Source of the DNA: DASQPJ01 sp036268355
GTDB lineage: Bacteria; Actinomycetota; Actinomycetes; Sporichthyales; Sporichthyaceae
Direction: 5' to 3'
Assembly (NCBI GenBank): GCA_036268355.1
Contig: DATAUG010000130.1
Location: forward strand, 1-35,559
DNA length: 35,559 bases
Within the stretch, counting starts at the first letter, position 1, and each line of letters opens with the position of its first letter. The notes below the pieces were generated by a model that did not search any database, was not told where the DNA came from, and saw nothing but the letters and a program-made list of their open reading frames with translations. Position numbers and translations under genes: made by a program. Below, piece after piece: positions 25,668 to 32,845 of this stretch.

Positions 25668-25851
25668 GATCGATCCGTCCTTCGTCCAGCGGAGGGGTGG
25701 TACCCCACCAACTGGGCTGGGACTACCCGGCTCGGCCGGCTTTCATGTTCTGAATTGCACCTTGCGTGGTGCGTGTCACTCGTTCGGTCCAGCGGGGACG
25801 TGCCCGATGCGGTCGGCGTTCATCCGCGTGGCACGCCTCGTCGCGCTCGTT

Positions 25852-26034
25852 TCAGCGCAGCGGTTCGCCGCGCCGTGCGGGCGGAACCAGATACAGCCGC
25901 GGGCGCGGGCGGACAGCGGCACGCGCGACCCGTTCGGCCTCGAGCCGTGCCGACAGCGCCCTGGCGTGGGCTGATTCGCCGGCGGCGAGCGCGGCAGCCA
26001 CGTGGGCCCGGTCGGCGTCGCTTGAGTAGGCCAT
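25852..26034 (-). CDS. Small hypothetical protein (60 aa)
   Basis: 60 aa from an ATG at 26034 with a strong GGAGG six bases upstream. The first two thirds form an Ala/Glu/Arg-rich amphipathic helix (AHVAAALAAGESAHARALSA, RLEAERVARAAVRP), and the end is basic (RPRLYLVPPARRGEPLR). No signal peptide, Cys or known motif. A palindrome-rich AT patch lies directly upstream (26054-26081), suggesting regulated expression. It precedes the lipoprotein gene on the same strand by 184 bases. The ribosome site and upstream repeats are the main support. Confidence 0.55.
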   Translation of the reverse strand: MAYSSDADRAHVAAALAAGESAHARALSARLEAERVARAAVRPRPRLYLVPPARRGEPLR

Positions 26035-26053
26035 GTGTGCCTCCGAGGCGATC

Positions 26054-26081
26054 AACACGTGTTCAGTGTGAAATAGAACAC
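26054..26081. promoter_or_regulatory. Palindromic candidate operator
   Basis: AACACGTGTT (26054-26063) is a perfect 10-bp palindrome. The overlapping GTGTTC (26059-26064) pairs with GAACAC (26076-26081) across an 11-base spacer. It lies 20-47 bases upstream of the small minus-strand gene, where a regulator could block its promoter. Confidence 0.45.
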
Positions 26082-26590
26082 CATGTCCGGGTTGTTGCGC
26101 CAATCCTACGAACGACGGAGCGATTTTGCGCCCGAATCCGCACGGTGTCCGATTAATCCGTTTCGTTCCGGAAATCGACGGGTCGGCGAAACCGTGATCC
26201 GAGTGCTGCACTGATCGGCACCCGAAACGAATCCGAAACAGTGCGAGCGAAATCGTAGGGTGTGTTTCGCGTGCTGCCGGTATCGAATGCGGCGTGTCTT
26301 TGGCTTTCCTTCGAAAGGTTCGCCCTGGTGGGTCGCAGCGACCGGTTGTTGTGTGCCATTCATGGACACGCCACCATTCGGTAACAACCCGACCGTACTG
26401 TCGTACCCGGTTCGGCCGGTTCGGACGGACCGAGCTACTCGAGGGGTGGGTCCGATGTCTGCGTGGTCAATCGGCGTGTGAACGATTGATTCCCCGAGGC
26501 GCGCCGCGACCGACGCACCGCGCCGTACCGTGATCGCCGAACTCGACCGCTCGTGATCGAGAACCTGCGGCGACTGAAGACATTTGGGTA

Positions 26591-26666
26591 CCGACGGCGG
26601 TGCTGCCGTCGGCATGGTGTCGAAATCCATTGCCAAGAATCGGAACAGCCCGGCGCTGTCGGGCTG
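26591..26666 (+). promoter_or_regulatory. Two consecutive stem-loops in the leader of the next gene
   Basis: Hairpin 1 is CCGACGGC-ggtgct-GCCGTCGG (26591-26612), 8 bp. Hairpin 2 is CAGCCCG-gcgctgt-CGGGCTG (26646-26666), 7 bp. Both are perfect and end 21 bases before the ATG at 26688, next to its ribosome site. They could be a riboregulatory leader or a terminator pair. Confidence 0.45.
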
Positions 26667-26687
26667 CGATGGCTTGTGAGGAATGAA

Positions 26688-27227
26688 ATGTATTCGAGCT
26701 CGCGCAATTACCCGACTCTGTCGCATCTGGTGAACCTTTCGTCGGCGGGCGCCGCGAACGCCTTCGACGTGATGATTCTGGACCCGGCGCTTGCGCAGTG
26801 GTTGGTCCCGGCGGGTGCCTTGGTGAAGGCTCGCCCGCTGCGTTACGACGCGCTGCGGGTGTTGCCCGCGACGCTTTACGTGGGCCGTCGGCGGCAGACC
26901 ACGACGAGCGTGATCCTGGAACTGTTTCCGTGGTCGGACCACCGGTCGGAGTTGGCGATGCGCAGCGCCGACCGGTCCTGGCTGCCGGTCGGCCCTGCTG
27001 CGGGCCAGTACCGAGTCGCCGGGGCCGGTGCGCTGGAGGTTCTGGCGAGGCTGCTGGAATCGCTGTCGGTCGCGCCGCCCAGCCGCGTCGGTGTCCCCGG
27101 TCGGGAACCGATGGACGCGGGAACATTGATCGGCACGGCGCCGCCGCAACGCCACGGTGGATCACGCCATGGTGGATCACGCCACGGTGGATCGCCGGCG
27201 ATCAACGGCCGGGATCGTTCGTCCTGA
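26688..27227 (+). CDS. Hypothetical protein with C-terminal HGGSR repeats
   Basis: 179 aa from an ATG at 26688, preceded by GAGGAA. The frame is open further upstream, but that part is low-GC and lacks a ribosome site. Residues about 25-130 look like a compact alpha/beta domain (FDVMILDPALAQWLVPAGAL, LRVLPATLYVGRRRQTTTSV, GAGALEVLARLLESL) that I do not recognise; there is no signal peptide or membrane segment. The tail is disordered and holds three HGGSR/HGGS units encoded by 15-base repeats at 27150-27194. Its stop is 35 bases from the converging DivIVA-like gene. Function unknown; the codon usage in the central part is normal for this genome. Confidence 0.6.
   Translation: MYSSSRNYPTLSHLVNLSSAGAANAFDVMILDPALAQWLVPAGALVKARPLRYDALRVLPATLYVGRRRQTTTSVILELFPWSDHRSELAMRSADRSWLPVGPAAGQYRVAGAGALEVLARLLESLSVAPPSRVGVPGREPMDAGTLIGTAPPQRHGGSRHGGSRHGGSPAINGRDRSS
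27150..27194 (+). repeat. Three 15-bp in-frame tandem repeats
   Basis: CGCCACGGTGGATCA, CGCCATGGTGGATCA, CGCCACGGTGGATCG (27150-27164, 27165-27179, 27180-27194). They encode the HGGSR-type units of the preceding gene, and the copies differ by one base each, so they are recent. Confidence 0.85.
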
Positions 27228-27261
27228 CCGGTGAGGGTAGGGGTTGGCCGGGGCAGGCGGG

Positions 27262-28131
27262 TCAGCGCGACGGTGCAAGCCGTCGACCCGCCGCGCTCCG
27301 GCCGATCAGGCTCCGGTGCATTTCGTTCAACTGATCGGCCAGTTCTCGAACCTCGGCGGCCACCTGGGCGATCGCCGTCTCGCTCTCGTGGCGCGCGGCT
27401 CGGGCCACCGCTTCGGCGCGCTGCGTCAGGTCCTCGGCGTTCTTCGCCGCGGTCTCCCGGATTCCCTTGGCCTCCTGCTCGGCACCGCGGATGATCCGGA
27501 GGTTCCCCTCCTGCTTCGCGTGCGACTCGCGCTCGACCTTCTGCAGCGCCTCTTCCGCGGCGTGTTGCGCGGCTTCGGTGCGCTGCACGTGGGCGGTCTG
27601 ATCGGCAGCCGTCCGATGCCCTTCGTCGACCGCTGCCTGGGCGGCCTGCGTGGTCGCGGCCTCGACCAGGGTCCGGGCGTCGGATTCCATGCGGGCCACC
27701 GTGGCATCGGCGTCCGCGAGAATTCCGCGGGCCTTTTCCTGGGACTGCGCCAGGACGCGGTCCCGTTCCTCGCGTGCCGCGGTCTGGGCGCGCAATCCCT
27801 CCGCGACCGCCTCCTCCCGTACGGTGTCGGCCATGGCTTCGGCCTGTTCCCGGGCCTGCCGGGCCTCGAGTTCGACTCGGTCCCGAGTCCGGTTCAGATC
27901 GTCGTAGGCGGCCTGCAGCACCGAGTGGACGGTGCGCCCGGCGTCGCCGTGGTTGGGCGGCCGGCCGGCGGCCAGCGCGGCGAGTTCTTCCTCGAGGACC
28001 AGTGCGTGTTGGTCGAAGCCGAGTCGCTCGGCGCCGATCTTCGCCAGACGGACGTCGACGGCGGCCCGGTCATAGCCGCGTAGCGCAACCGGGAAGGTCG
28101 TCTCGGACGAGACCTCGCGGGCCAGAGTCAC
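27262..28131 (-). CDS. DivIVA-domain coiled-coil protein
   Basis: 289 aa from a GTG at 28131 with GGGAGGG six bases upstream. The N-terminal motif TTFPVALRGYDRAAVDVRLA (about residues 11-30) is the DivIVA membrane/curvature-sensing segment. Almost all the rest (about 65-275) is a long coiled coil rich in Ala, Glu, Arg and Gln, with no Pro. In actinobacteria, DivIVA-like and related Scy/FilP-type proteins organise polar growth and the cytoskeleton. This one is shorter and further from the cell-division cluster than Wag31, so it is probably an accessory scaffold. It is divergent from the DUF445/DUF4393 operon (256-base gap). Confidence 0.8.
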   Translation of the reverse strand: MTLAREVSSETTFPVALRGYDRAAVDVRLAKIGAERLGFDQHALVLEEELAALAAGRPPNHGDAGRTVHSVLQAAYDDLNRTRDRVELEARQAREQAEAMADTVREEAVAEGLRAQTAAREERDRVLAQSQEKARGILADADATVARMESDARTLVEAATTQAAQAAVDEGHRTAADQTAHVQRTEAAQHAAEEALQKVERESHAKQEGNLRIIRGAEQEAKGIRETAAKNAEDLTQRAEAVARAARHESETAIAQVAAEVRELADQLNEMHRSLIGRSAAGRRLAPSR

Positions 28132-28387
28132 GTGTTTCCCTCCCCCGAGCGGACGATCTCCTGTGCAGAGGGTGGCTGCGCAGTAGGTCCGGTGTCAGCA
28201 GGGGCGGGCCACATATTCATGATCTTTTGTCCGCGCATGGCCCCCGGCGCCATGGCAGGGCACGAGGCGCACCATCCGTTGCAAGATCGTTTACACGGCT
28301 CACAGGCGTCACAGCTGTTCGGCGATGCTCACGCACCGTCGTGGGCCGTGAACTGAACGTAGACAATTCGGTCGTACCGGCCTCACC

Positions 28388-29800
28388 ATGGCGAGCAGCG
28401 CGGGGGCCGGGGGGGCCGCTGGACACGGATGGCGAAGGCGGTGGGGTGCGGTGATCACCGCCTCGGGCCTCCTCGACGTCGAGTCGATGACCGGCCGGTC
28501 CAAGTTCGTCGTCGACCTGATCAGCATTCCGGTGTTCAGCGGCATCGCCGGTCTGGTGACCAACTGGACCGGCGTGATCATGCTGTTCAGCCCGGTTCGC
28601 TTTCGGGGATTCCGCTGCCCGGGCGTCAAATCCCTGTTCCCGTTCCTGCCCCGTCGGATCCAGGTGCTGCCGATCTTCGCCCCGGGCGGGATCCTCGGCT
28701 TCCAGGGGTTCATCCCGGCTCGGGCCGAGCGCATGGCCAGCATCTGCGTGGACAAGGGGCTGACGAAGCTGGGCAGCATCCGGGACTTCACGGCCGAGTT
28801 CCAGCCGGAGGTCATCGCCGCGCAACTCGCCGTCGTCGCCCGGCCGCAGGTGCCCGACATGGTCGACGAGATCATGCGGCGCGAGCATCCGGAGCTCTGG
28901 GCGCAGTGCCCGCCGCAGTTGCGCGAGTTCGTCCACCACCGGGTCCTGGCGCGGTTGCCGGAAATCACCCGGCACGCGATGGCCGCGATTGAGCAGAACA
29001 TCGACGACCTGATCGACGTGAAGCTGATGGTCGTCGGGAGATTGCGGCGCGACCCTGCGATCCTCTGCGGCATCATTCGCGGCCTGGGCGCCGAGGAGCT
29101 GCGGTTCATGACCGCGATCGGATTCTGGTTGGGTCTCCCGCTGGGTCTGGAACTGGCGCTCTTCCTCGACCGGGCAACGAATCTGCCGTTGCTCCGCGCC
29201 GTCCCGCGATGGGGGATCGTGGTCGTCGGTGCCTCATTGATCGGGATCATCGTCAACGTCGTCGCGATCAAGATGGTGTTCGAGCCCGCGGATCCGGCCC
29301 CCCGGTACCGCTACCCGTGGCGGCAGGCGAAGCTGGCCAGGCGTCAGCACGAGGCCGCGGCCAGTTTCGGTCGGTCGTTGGCCCACGAGGTCATCACGAT
29401 GCCGAACATCCTCACCGAGTTGATCAGCGGGCCGCGCTCGGACAAGACCCGCGTGATCATCGCGGGGGTCATGGCCCGGGAGGTCGACCGGATCGTCGGT
29501 CCGACCCGGATGCTGGTGCGCGCCGCTGTCGGGGAGGACCACTTCGAGGCCATCCGAGTGTCCTCGACGCAACCCGCGATCGAGGTCGCCCGCGGGTTGC
29601 GGGACGACCTGGAGTTCACCGAGCGGCAGGCGGGGAAGATCGACGCGTTCTGCACTGAGGGCCTGCGGGAGCTGCCGCCCGCCGAGTTCATGGAACTGCT
29701 CTACTCGGCCGTGGAGCAGGACGCCTGGTTGCTCTACGCCCACGGCGGATTCCTCGGCCTGTTCGTCGGCGTCATCCACCTGGCGATATTCGGGGGATGA
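28388..29800 (+). CDS. DUF445 family membrane protein
   Basis: 470 aa from an ATG at 28388; no clear ribosome site. In-frame GTG near 28450 and ATG at 28487 are alternative starts. The N-terminal hydrophobic part (KFVVDLISIPVFSGIAGLVT, NWTGVIMLFSPVRFRGF) carries the GxxTNWxxxxMLF pattern of DUF445/UPF0754 proteins. A soluble helical stretch follows (about 105-240), then two membrane helices (about 238-300) with NVVAIKMVFEPADP, a second soluble part and a last hydrophobic helix (GGFLGLFVGVIHLAIFG). Inner-membrane protein, function not established for the family. Its stop overlaps the next gene's start by 4 bases (ATGA), so the two are translationally coupled. Confidence 0.85.
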   Translation: MASSAGAGGAAGHGWRRRWGAVITASGLLDVESMTGRSKFVVDLISIPVFSGIAGLVTNWTGVIMLFSPVRFRGFRCPGVKSLFPFLPRRIQVLPIFAPGGILGFQGFIPARAERMASICVDKGLTKLGSIRDFTAEFQPEVIAAQLAVVARPQVPDMVDEIMRREHPELWAQCPPQLREFVHHRVLARLPEITRHAMAAIEQNIDDLIDVKLMVVGRLRRDPAILCGIIRGLGAEELRFMTAIGFWLGLPLGLELALFLDRATNLPLLRAVPRWGIVVVGASLIGIIVNVVAIKMVFEPADPAPRYRYPWRQAKLARRQHEAAASFGRSLAHEVITMPNILTELISGPRSDKTRVIIAGVMAREVDRIVGPTRMLVRAAVGEDHFEAIRVSSTQPAIEVARGLRDDLEFTERQAGKIDAFCTEGLRELPPAEFMELLYSAVEQDAWLLYAHGGFLGLFVGVIHLAIFGG

Positions 29801-30642
29801 GGATGGCCGGTCAGCAGGTCGATCCGGTCGGCCCGGGGCGTCGGTCGGTCGCCACGGGGCTGCGCGGACTTGATCCGCGGAAACGCACCGGCGCCGTGGG
29901 GCTGGTCCGGCTCGCGACCGTCACCACCGTGCGGATCACTGCGGCGACCGTCCGGGGATCGCTGGCCTCGACGGTGGATCTGGCGCGCGACGTGTCCTCC
30001 GGTGAACCGATGGCCGAGGTCGTGGACCGAAGGGTCGAGGCCGTCCGGTCGGGCTTGGTGCGTGTTCTCGGTCTGGCCGGTCACGACTTCCCGCCGGCGC
30101 TCCCGGTCCGCCCGGGTGAGACGGAGGCCACCGACCTTCGCGCGGTCGGCGATGAATTGCTGCGTCGCCTGTCGGATCCTGCGGCGCAGGCTCCCGGGGG
30201 GCATCCGGCCTTCGCCCGCATCCTGGGTGAACTGCTGCCCGACGAGGCGCGGATTCTGCGCTTCATGGCGCTGGCCGGCCCGCAGCCCGCGATCGACGTG
30301 CGGACGAGAACTCCGCTCGGCGTCGGATCGGAACTGATCGCCGGCGGCATCAACCTTGTCGCACAGATGGCCGGGTGCGCCGATCCGGAACGCGACCAGG
30401 AGTACCTGGCCAACCTGGATCGGCTCGGGATGATCTACTTCTGCGACGAGCAGGTTGCCGATCCCCGCCGGTACTCGTTCGTCGAGGCGCAGCCGGTCAC
30501 CTCGGCCGCAATGGCGCGGGTGCGGAAGTCCACCACGGTCTACCGCAGCATCCGGATCTCGCGGTTCGGACTGCAGTTCTGCGAGGTCTGTTTCACTCTC
30601 GACGGCTACGACGCGGGGGGCTGGCTCGAGGACGTCCGGTGA
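29797..30642 (+). CDS. DUF4393/Abi-alpha-type protein
   Basis: 281 aa. Start at 29797 (ATGA overlap with the DUF445 gene); a second ATG at 29803 is equally possible. The N-terminal part (about 1-70) is basic, with an amphipathic helix. Residues about 120-275 match the DUF4393 layout: GGHPAFARILGELLPDEARI, LRFMALAGPQP, LANLDRLGMIYFCDEQ, and a final SRFGLQFCEVCF. Pfam has renamed DUF4393 'Abi-alpha' (abortive infection) on the basis of its relatives; I recall this from memory. No catalytic residues are evident. Tight coupling to the DUF445 membrane protein suggests that the two act together at the membrane. Confidence 0.8.
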   Translation: MRMAGQQVDPVGPGRRSVATGLRGLDPRKRTGAVGLVRLATVTTVRITAATVRGSLASTVDLARDVSSGEPMAEVVDRRVEAVRSGLVRVLGLAGHDFPPALPVRPGETEATDLRAVGDELLRRLSDPAAQAPGGHPAFARILGELLPDEARILRFMALAGPQPAIDVRTRTPLGVGSELIAGGINLVAQMAGCADPERDQEYLANLDRLGMIYFCDEQVADPRRYSFVEAQPVTSAAMARVRKSTTVYRSIRISRFGLQFCEVCFTLDGYDAGGWLEDVR

Positions 30643-30672
30643 GCCGGCAAGGTTGTCCTGACGACGGAATAG

Positions 30673-30686
30673 GTTGATGTATCAAC
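30673..30686. promoter_or_regulatory. MarR-like operator upstream of pirin
   Basis: Perfect palindrome GTTGAT-GT-ATCAAC, 49 bases before the pirin ATG and inside an AT-richer patch. TTGAT-N2-ATCAA sites are typical of MarR-family repressors, which often regulate pirin and nitroreductase genes. No MarR gene lies in this window. Confidence 0.6.
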
Positions 30687-30734
30687 TAGTTGTCGTGGGT
30701 GACGGATCGGCATCGAGTTCGAAGGGCGACGAAC

Positions 30735-31496
30735 ATGGACTCCACAGCCACACTTCTGGACATCCGTAGGGCCGACGAGCGCGACGCCACCCGGATCGGG
30801 TGGTTGGACTCCAAGCACTCGTTCTCGTTCGGCGGGCACTACGACCCGGAGAACACCCACCACGGCCTGCTGTTGGTGAACAACGACGACATCGTCACGG
30901 CCGGTATGGGATTCGAGACCCACCCGCATCGCGACATGGAGATCGTCACCTGGGTGTTGTCGGGCTCGCTGGTGCATCAGGACTCCGAGGGCAACTCCGG
31001 GGTGATCTATCCCGCGCTGGCGCAACGGATGAGTGCCGGCACCGGGATCCTGCACTCGGAGAAGAACGACTCGTGGCGGCTGGGCGGGGCGCGGCACGGT
31101 GACCCGGTGCACTTCGTGCAGATGTGGGTCGTGCCCGACGAGCGGGGGATCGCGCCCGGGTACGAGCAGGCAGAGATCGATGCGGCACTGCTGCGCACCG
31201 GTTTGGTGCCGGTGGCATCCGGAATGCCTGCTCACGCGGCGGATGCGGCGATCCGCATCCGCAACGCCGGTGCCACGCTGTGGGCGGCCCGGCCGGCTCC
31301 TGGGCAGGCCATCGAGGTGCCGGACGCACCGTTCGTGCACCTGTTCGTGGCCCGCGGCGCGGTGGACCTGGAGGGCGCCGGTCCGTTGGCCACCGGCGAC
31401 GCGGTCCGGCTGACCGGCCGCGGCGGGCAGCGATTGGTGGCGACCGCCGACAGCGAGGTGTTGATCTGGGAGATGCACGCCACGATCGCAGGCTGA
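30735..31496 (+). CDS. Pirin family protein
   Basis: 253 aa from an ATG at 30735; GAAGGG lies about 8 bases upstream. A bicupin with the pirin metal site: His63 and His65 in FETHPHRDMEIVTWVLSG, and His107 and Glu109 in GTGILHSEKN. These four match the Fe(II) ligands of pirin. The C-terminal cupin (about 150-250) is intact. Known pirins act as quercetinases or redox-linked regulatory proteins; which applies here is not visible. It is the first gene of a unit with the nitroreductase (39-base gap), behind a MarR-like palindrome. Confidence 0.9.
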   Translation: MDSTATLLDIRRADERDATRIGWLDSKHSFSFGGHYDPENTHHGLLLVNNDDIVTAGMGFETHPHRDMEIVTWVLSGSLVHQDSEGNSGVIYPALAQRMSAGTGILHSEKNDSWRLGGARHGDPVHFVQMWVVPDERGIAPGYEQAEIDAALLRTGLVPVASGMPAHAADAAIRIRNAGATLWAARPAPGQAIEVPDAPFVHLFVARGAVDLEGAGPLATGDAVRLTGRGGQRLVATADSEVLIWEMHATIAG

Positions 31497-31535
31497 CCCA
31501 TCGTCAGAACTTCAGGCTGGAAAGGGATTCCCCGG

Positions 31536-32120
31536 ATGGAAGCAGTTGACGCGGTGGATCGCGACGCGGTGACCGGCGCCGAGCTGCACCCGTTGTTGGC
31601 GCATCGCTGGAGCCCGCGCGGGTTCGATCCGCAGTACACGCTGTCCGACGCCGATCTGCACACGCTGCTGGAGGGGGCCCGGTGGGCTCCGTCGTCAGGC
31701 AATTCGCAACCGTGGCGCTTCGTGGTCAGCCGCCGCGGCGACGAGATTCACCCGCGGCTGGTCAAACACCTGGTACCGGGCAACCAACTTTGGGCCCCGT
31801 CCGCCTCGATGTTGATGCTCGCCGCGGCGCTCACCGTGCGGGACGACGGCAAGGTGCTGGGCCACGCCTGGTACGACACCGGCCAGGCCGTGGCACACCT
31901 GAGCATCCAGGCCGGCGCGCTCGGCCTGGCGGTGCATCAGATGGGCGGCTTCGACCGGGACGGCGTGCGGGCCGAATTCGCGCTGCCCGCCCACGTCGAG
32001 CCGATCGCGATGGTGGCCGTCGGGCGCTACGACCCGGAGGCCGCGCTGCCTGAGCCGTTGTGGAGCCGTGAGCGCGCCCCGCGGGAGCGAAAGGCGGTTT
32101 CGGAGATCCTGCTCCCGTAG
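31536..32120 (+). CDS. Nitroreductase family protein
   Basis: 194 aa. FMN-binding residues of the nitroreductase fold are visible: HRWSPRGFDP near residues 23-32, WAPSSGNSQPWRFVV near 49-63, YDTGQAVAHLSIQAGALGLA near 112-131, and a C-terminal AVGRYDPEAALPEP. AAAG ribosome signals lie upstream of the ATG at 31536. Likely an FMN-dependent NAD(P)H oxidoreductase of the short nitroreductase type, possibly reducing nitro-aromatics, quinones or enals. Together with pirin it suggests a small redox or electrophile-response unit. The TMEM175 gene begins 55 bases downstream. Confidence 0.88.
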   Translation: MEAVDAVDRDAVTGAELHPLLAHRWSPRGFDPQYTLSDADLHTLLEGARWAPSSGNSQPWRFVVSRRGDEIHPRLVKHLVPGNQLWAPSASMLMLAAALTVRDDGKVLGHAWYDTGQAVAHLSIQAGALGLAVHQMGGFDRDGVRAEFALPAHVEPIAMVAVGRYDPEAALPEPLWSRERAPRERKAVSEILLP

Positions 32121-32175
32121 GCTGCCGGCCACCGGCTGTGCGGCATGGGGAAAAGGTCGGGGCGGAGGGCTGCCG

Positions 32176-32787
32176 GTGGCGACGAGCAGGCTCGAGGCCT
32201 TCAGCGACGGCGTGCTCGCGATCATCATCACGATCATGGTGCTGGAGCTGAAAGTGCCCCAGGGCCACGATCTGAGTGCGTTGTGGCACACCGCCGGGAC
32301 CTCGCTGCTGACCTACCTGCTCAGCTTCGTCTACGTCGGCATCTACTGGAACAACCACCACCACATGTTCGCGCTCACCCACGAGATCACCGGTGGGGTG
32401 CTGTGGGCGAACCTGCACCTGCTGTTCTGGTTGTCGGTGTTCCCGTTCACCACCGCGTGGCTGGCCCAGAGCGACCTGGCCCGCACCCCGTTGATGGTTT
32501 ACGGGGTGAACCAGCTGGCGGCGGCGATCGCGTACTTCGTGCTGCAGACCGCGATCCTGCGAGGTCAGCCCGCCGATTCCGCGTTGGCGCGGGCGATCGG
32601 TCCCGACCTCAAGGGCAAGCTGTCGCCGGTGCTCTATCTCTGCGGCATCGTCGTGGCGGGTTTCTCCGCCGACCACCATGGTCCGGCGACCTGGGCCGGG
32701 TTGGCGTTCTACGTCGCGGTCGCGGTGAACTGGCTGGTACCCGACCGGCGCATCGAGCGGGTGCTCGCCGACGAGACTCCGCCCTGA
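32176..32787 (+). CDS. TMEM175-type potassium channel protein
   Basis: 203 aa from a GTG at 32176 with GGAGGG six bases upstream; the frame stays open further upstream into the nitroreductase gene. The TMEM175 signature RLEAFSDGVLAIIITIMVLE occupies the first membrane helix (residues 5-24), where the FSDG motif and the following Ile/Leu line the pore. About six membrane helices follow in total (LTYLLSFVYVGIYWNNHHHM, LHLLFWLSVFPFTTAWLAQ, GVNQLAAAIAYFVLQTAIL, LYLCGIVVAGFSA, GLAFYVAVAVNWLVP). Bacterial members form tetrameric K+ channels. It is followed directly by a strong hairpin terminator. Confidence 0.85.
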   Translation: MATSRLEAFSDGVLAIIITIMVLELKVPQGHDLSALWHTAGTSLLTYLLSFVYVGIYWNNHHHMFALTHEITGGVLWANLHLLFWLSVFPFTTAWLAQSDLARTPLMVYGVNQLAAAIAYFVLQTAILRGQPADSALARAIGPDLKGKLSPVLYLCGIVVAGFSADHHGPATWAGLAFYVAVAVNWLVPDRRIERVLADETPP

Positions 32788-32793
32788 ACCCCC

Positions 32794-32843
32794 GTTGCGT
32801 CCGGGTAACCGCGACCTATAGGCGACGGTTACCCGGACGCAAC
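32794..32843. terminator. Strong bidirectional hairpin terminator
   Basis: GTTGCGTCCGGGTAACCG (32794-32811) pairs perfectly with 32826-32843: 18 bp with a 14-base loop. It fits exactly between converging stops at 32787 (+) and 32846 (-). Confidence 0.85.
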
Positions 32844-32845
32844 AG

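Larger units (their letters stand above)
26041..26687. other. 647-base gene-poor stretch with lower GC
   Basis: Between the divergent starts at 26034 (-) and 26688 (+). GC content is visibly lower than in the flanks, with recurring CGAAA/TTTCG pieces around 26155-26255. Short frames exist on both strands (for example a minus-strand frame of 85 codons from 26363), but their third codon positions lack the strong GC bias of real genes here, so I do not call them. It contains the repeats at 26054-26081 and the stem-loops at 26591-26666. It is probably regulatory, or a decayed insertion. Confidence 0.5.

Noticed and set aside
26106..26363. Minus-strand 85-codon frame
   Set aside because: Weak ribosome site and near-random third positions, unlike real genes here.
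28132..28356. Plus-strand 74-codon frame in the divergent promoter region
   Set aside because: It starts inside the DivIVA-like gene's ribosome-site region, has no domain and no ribosome site of its own.
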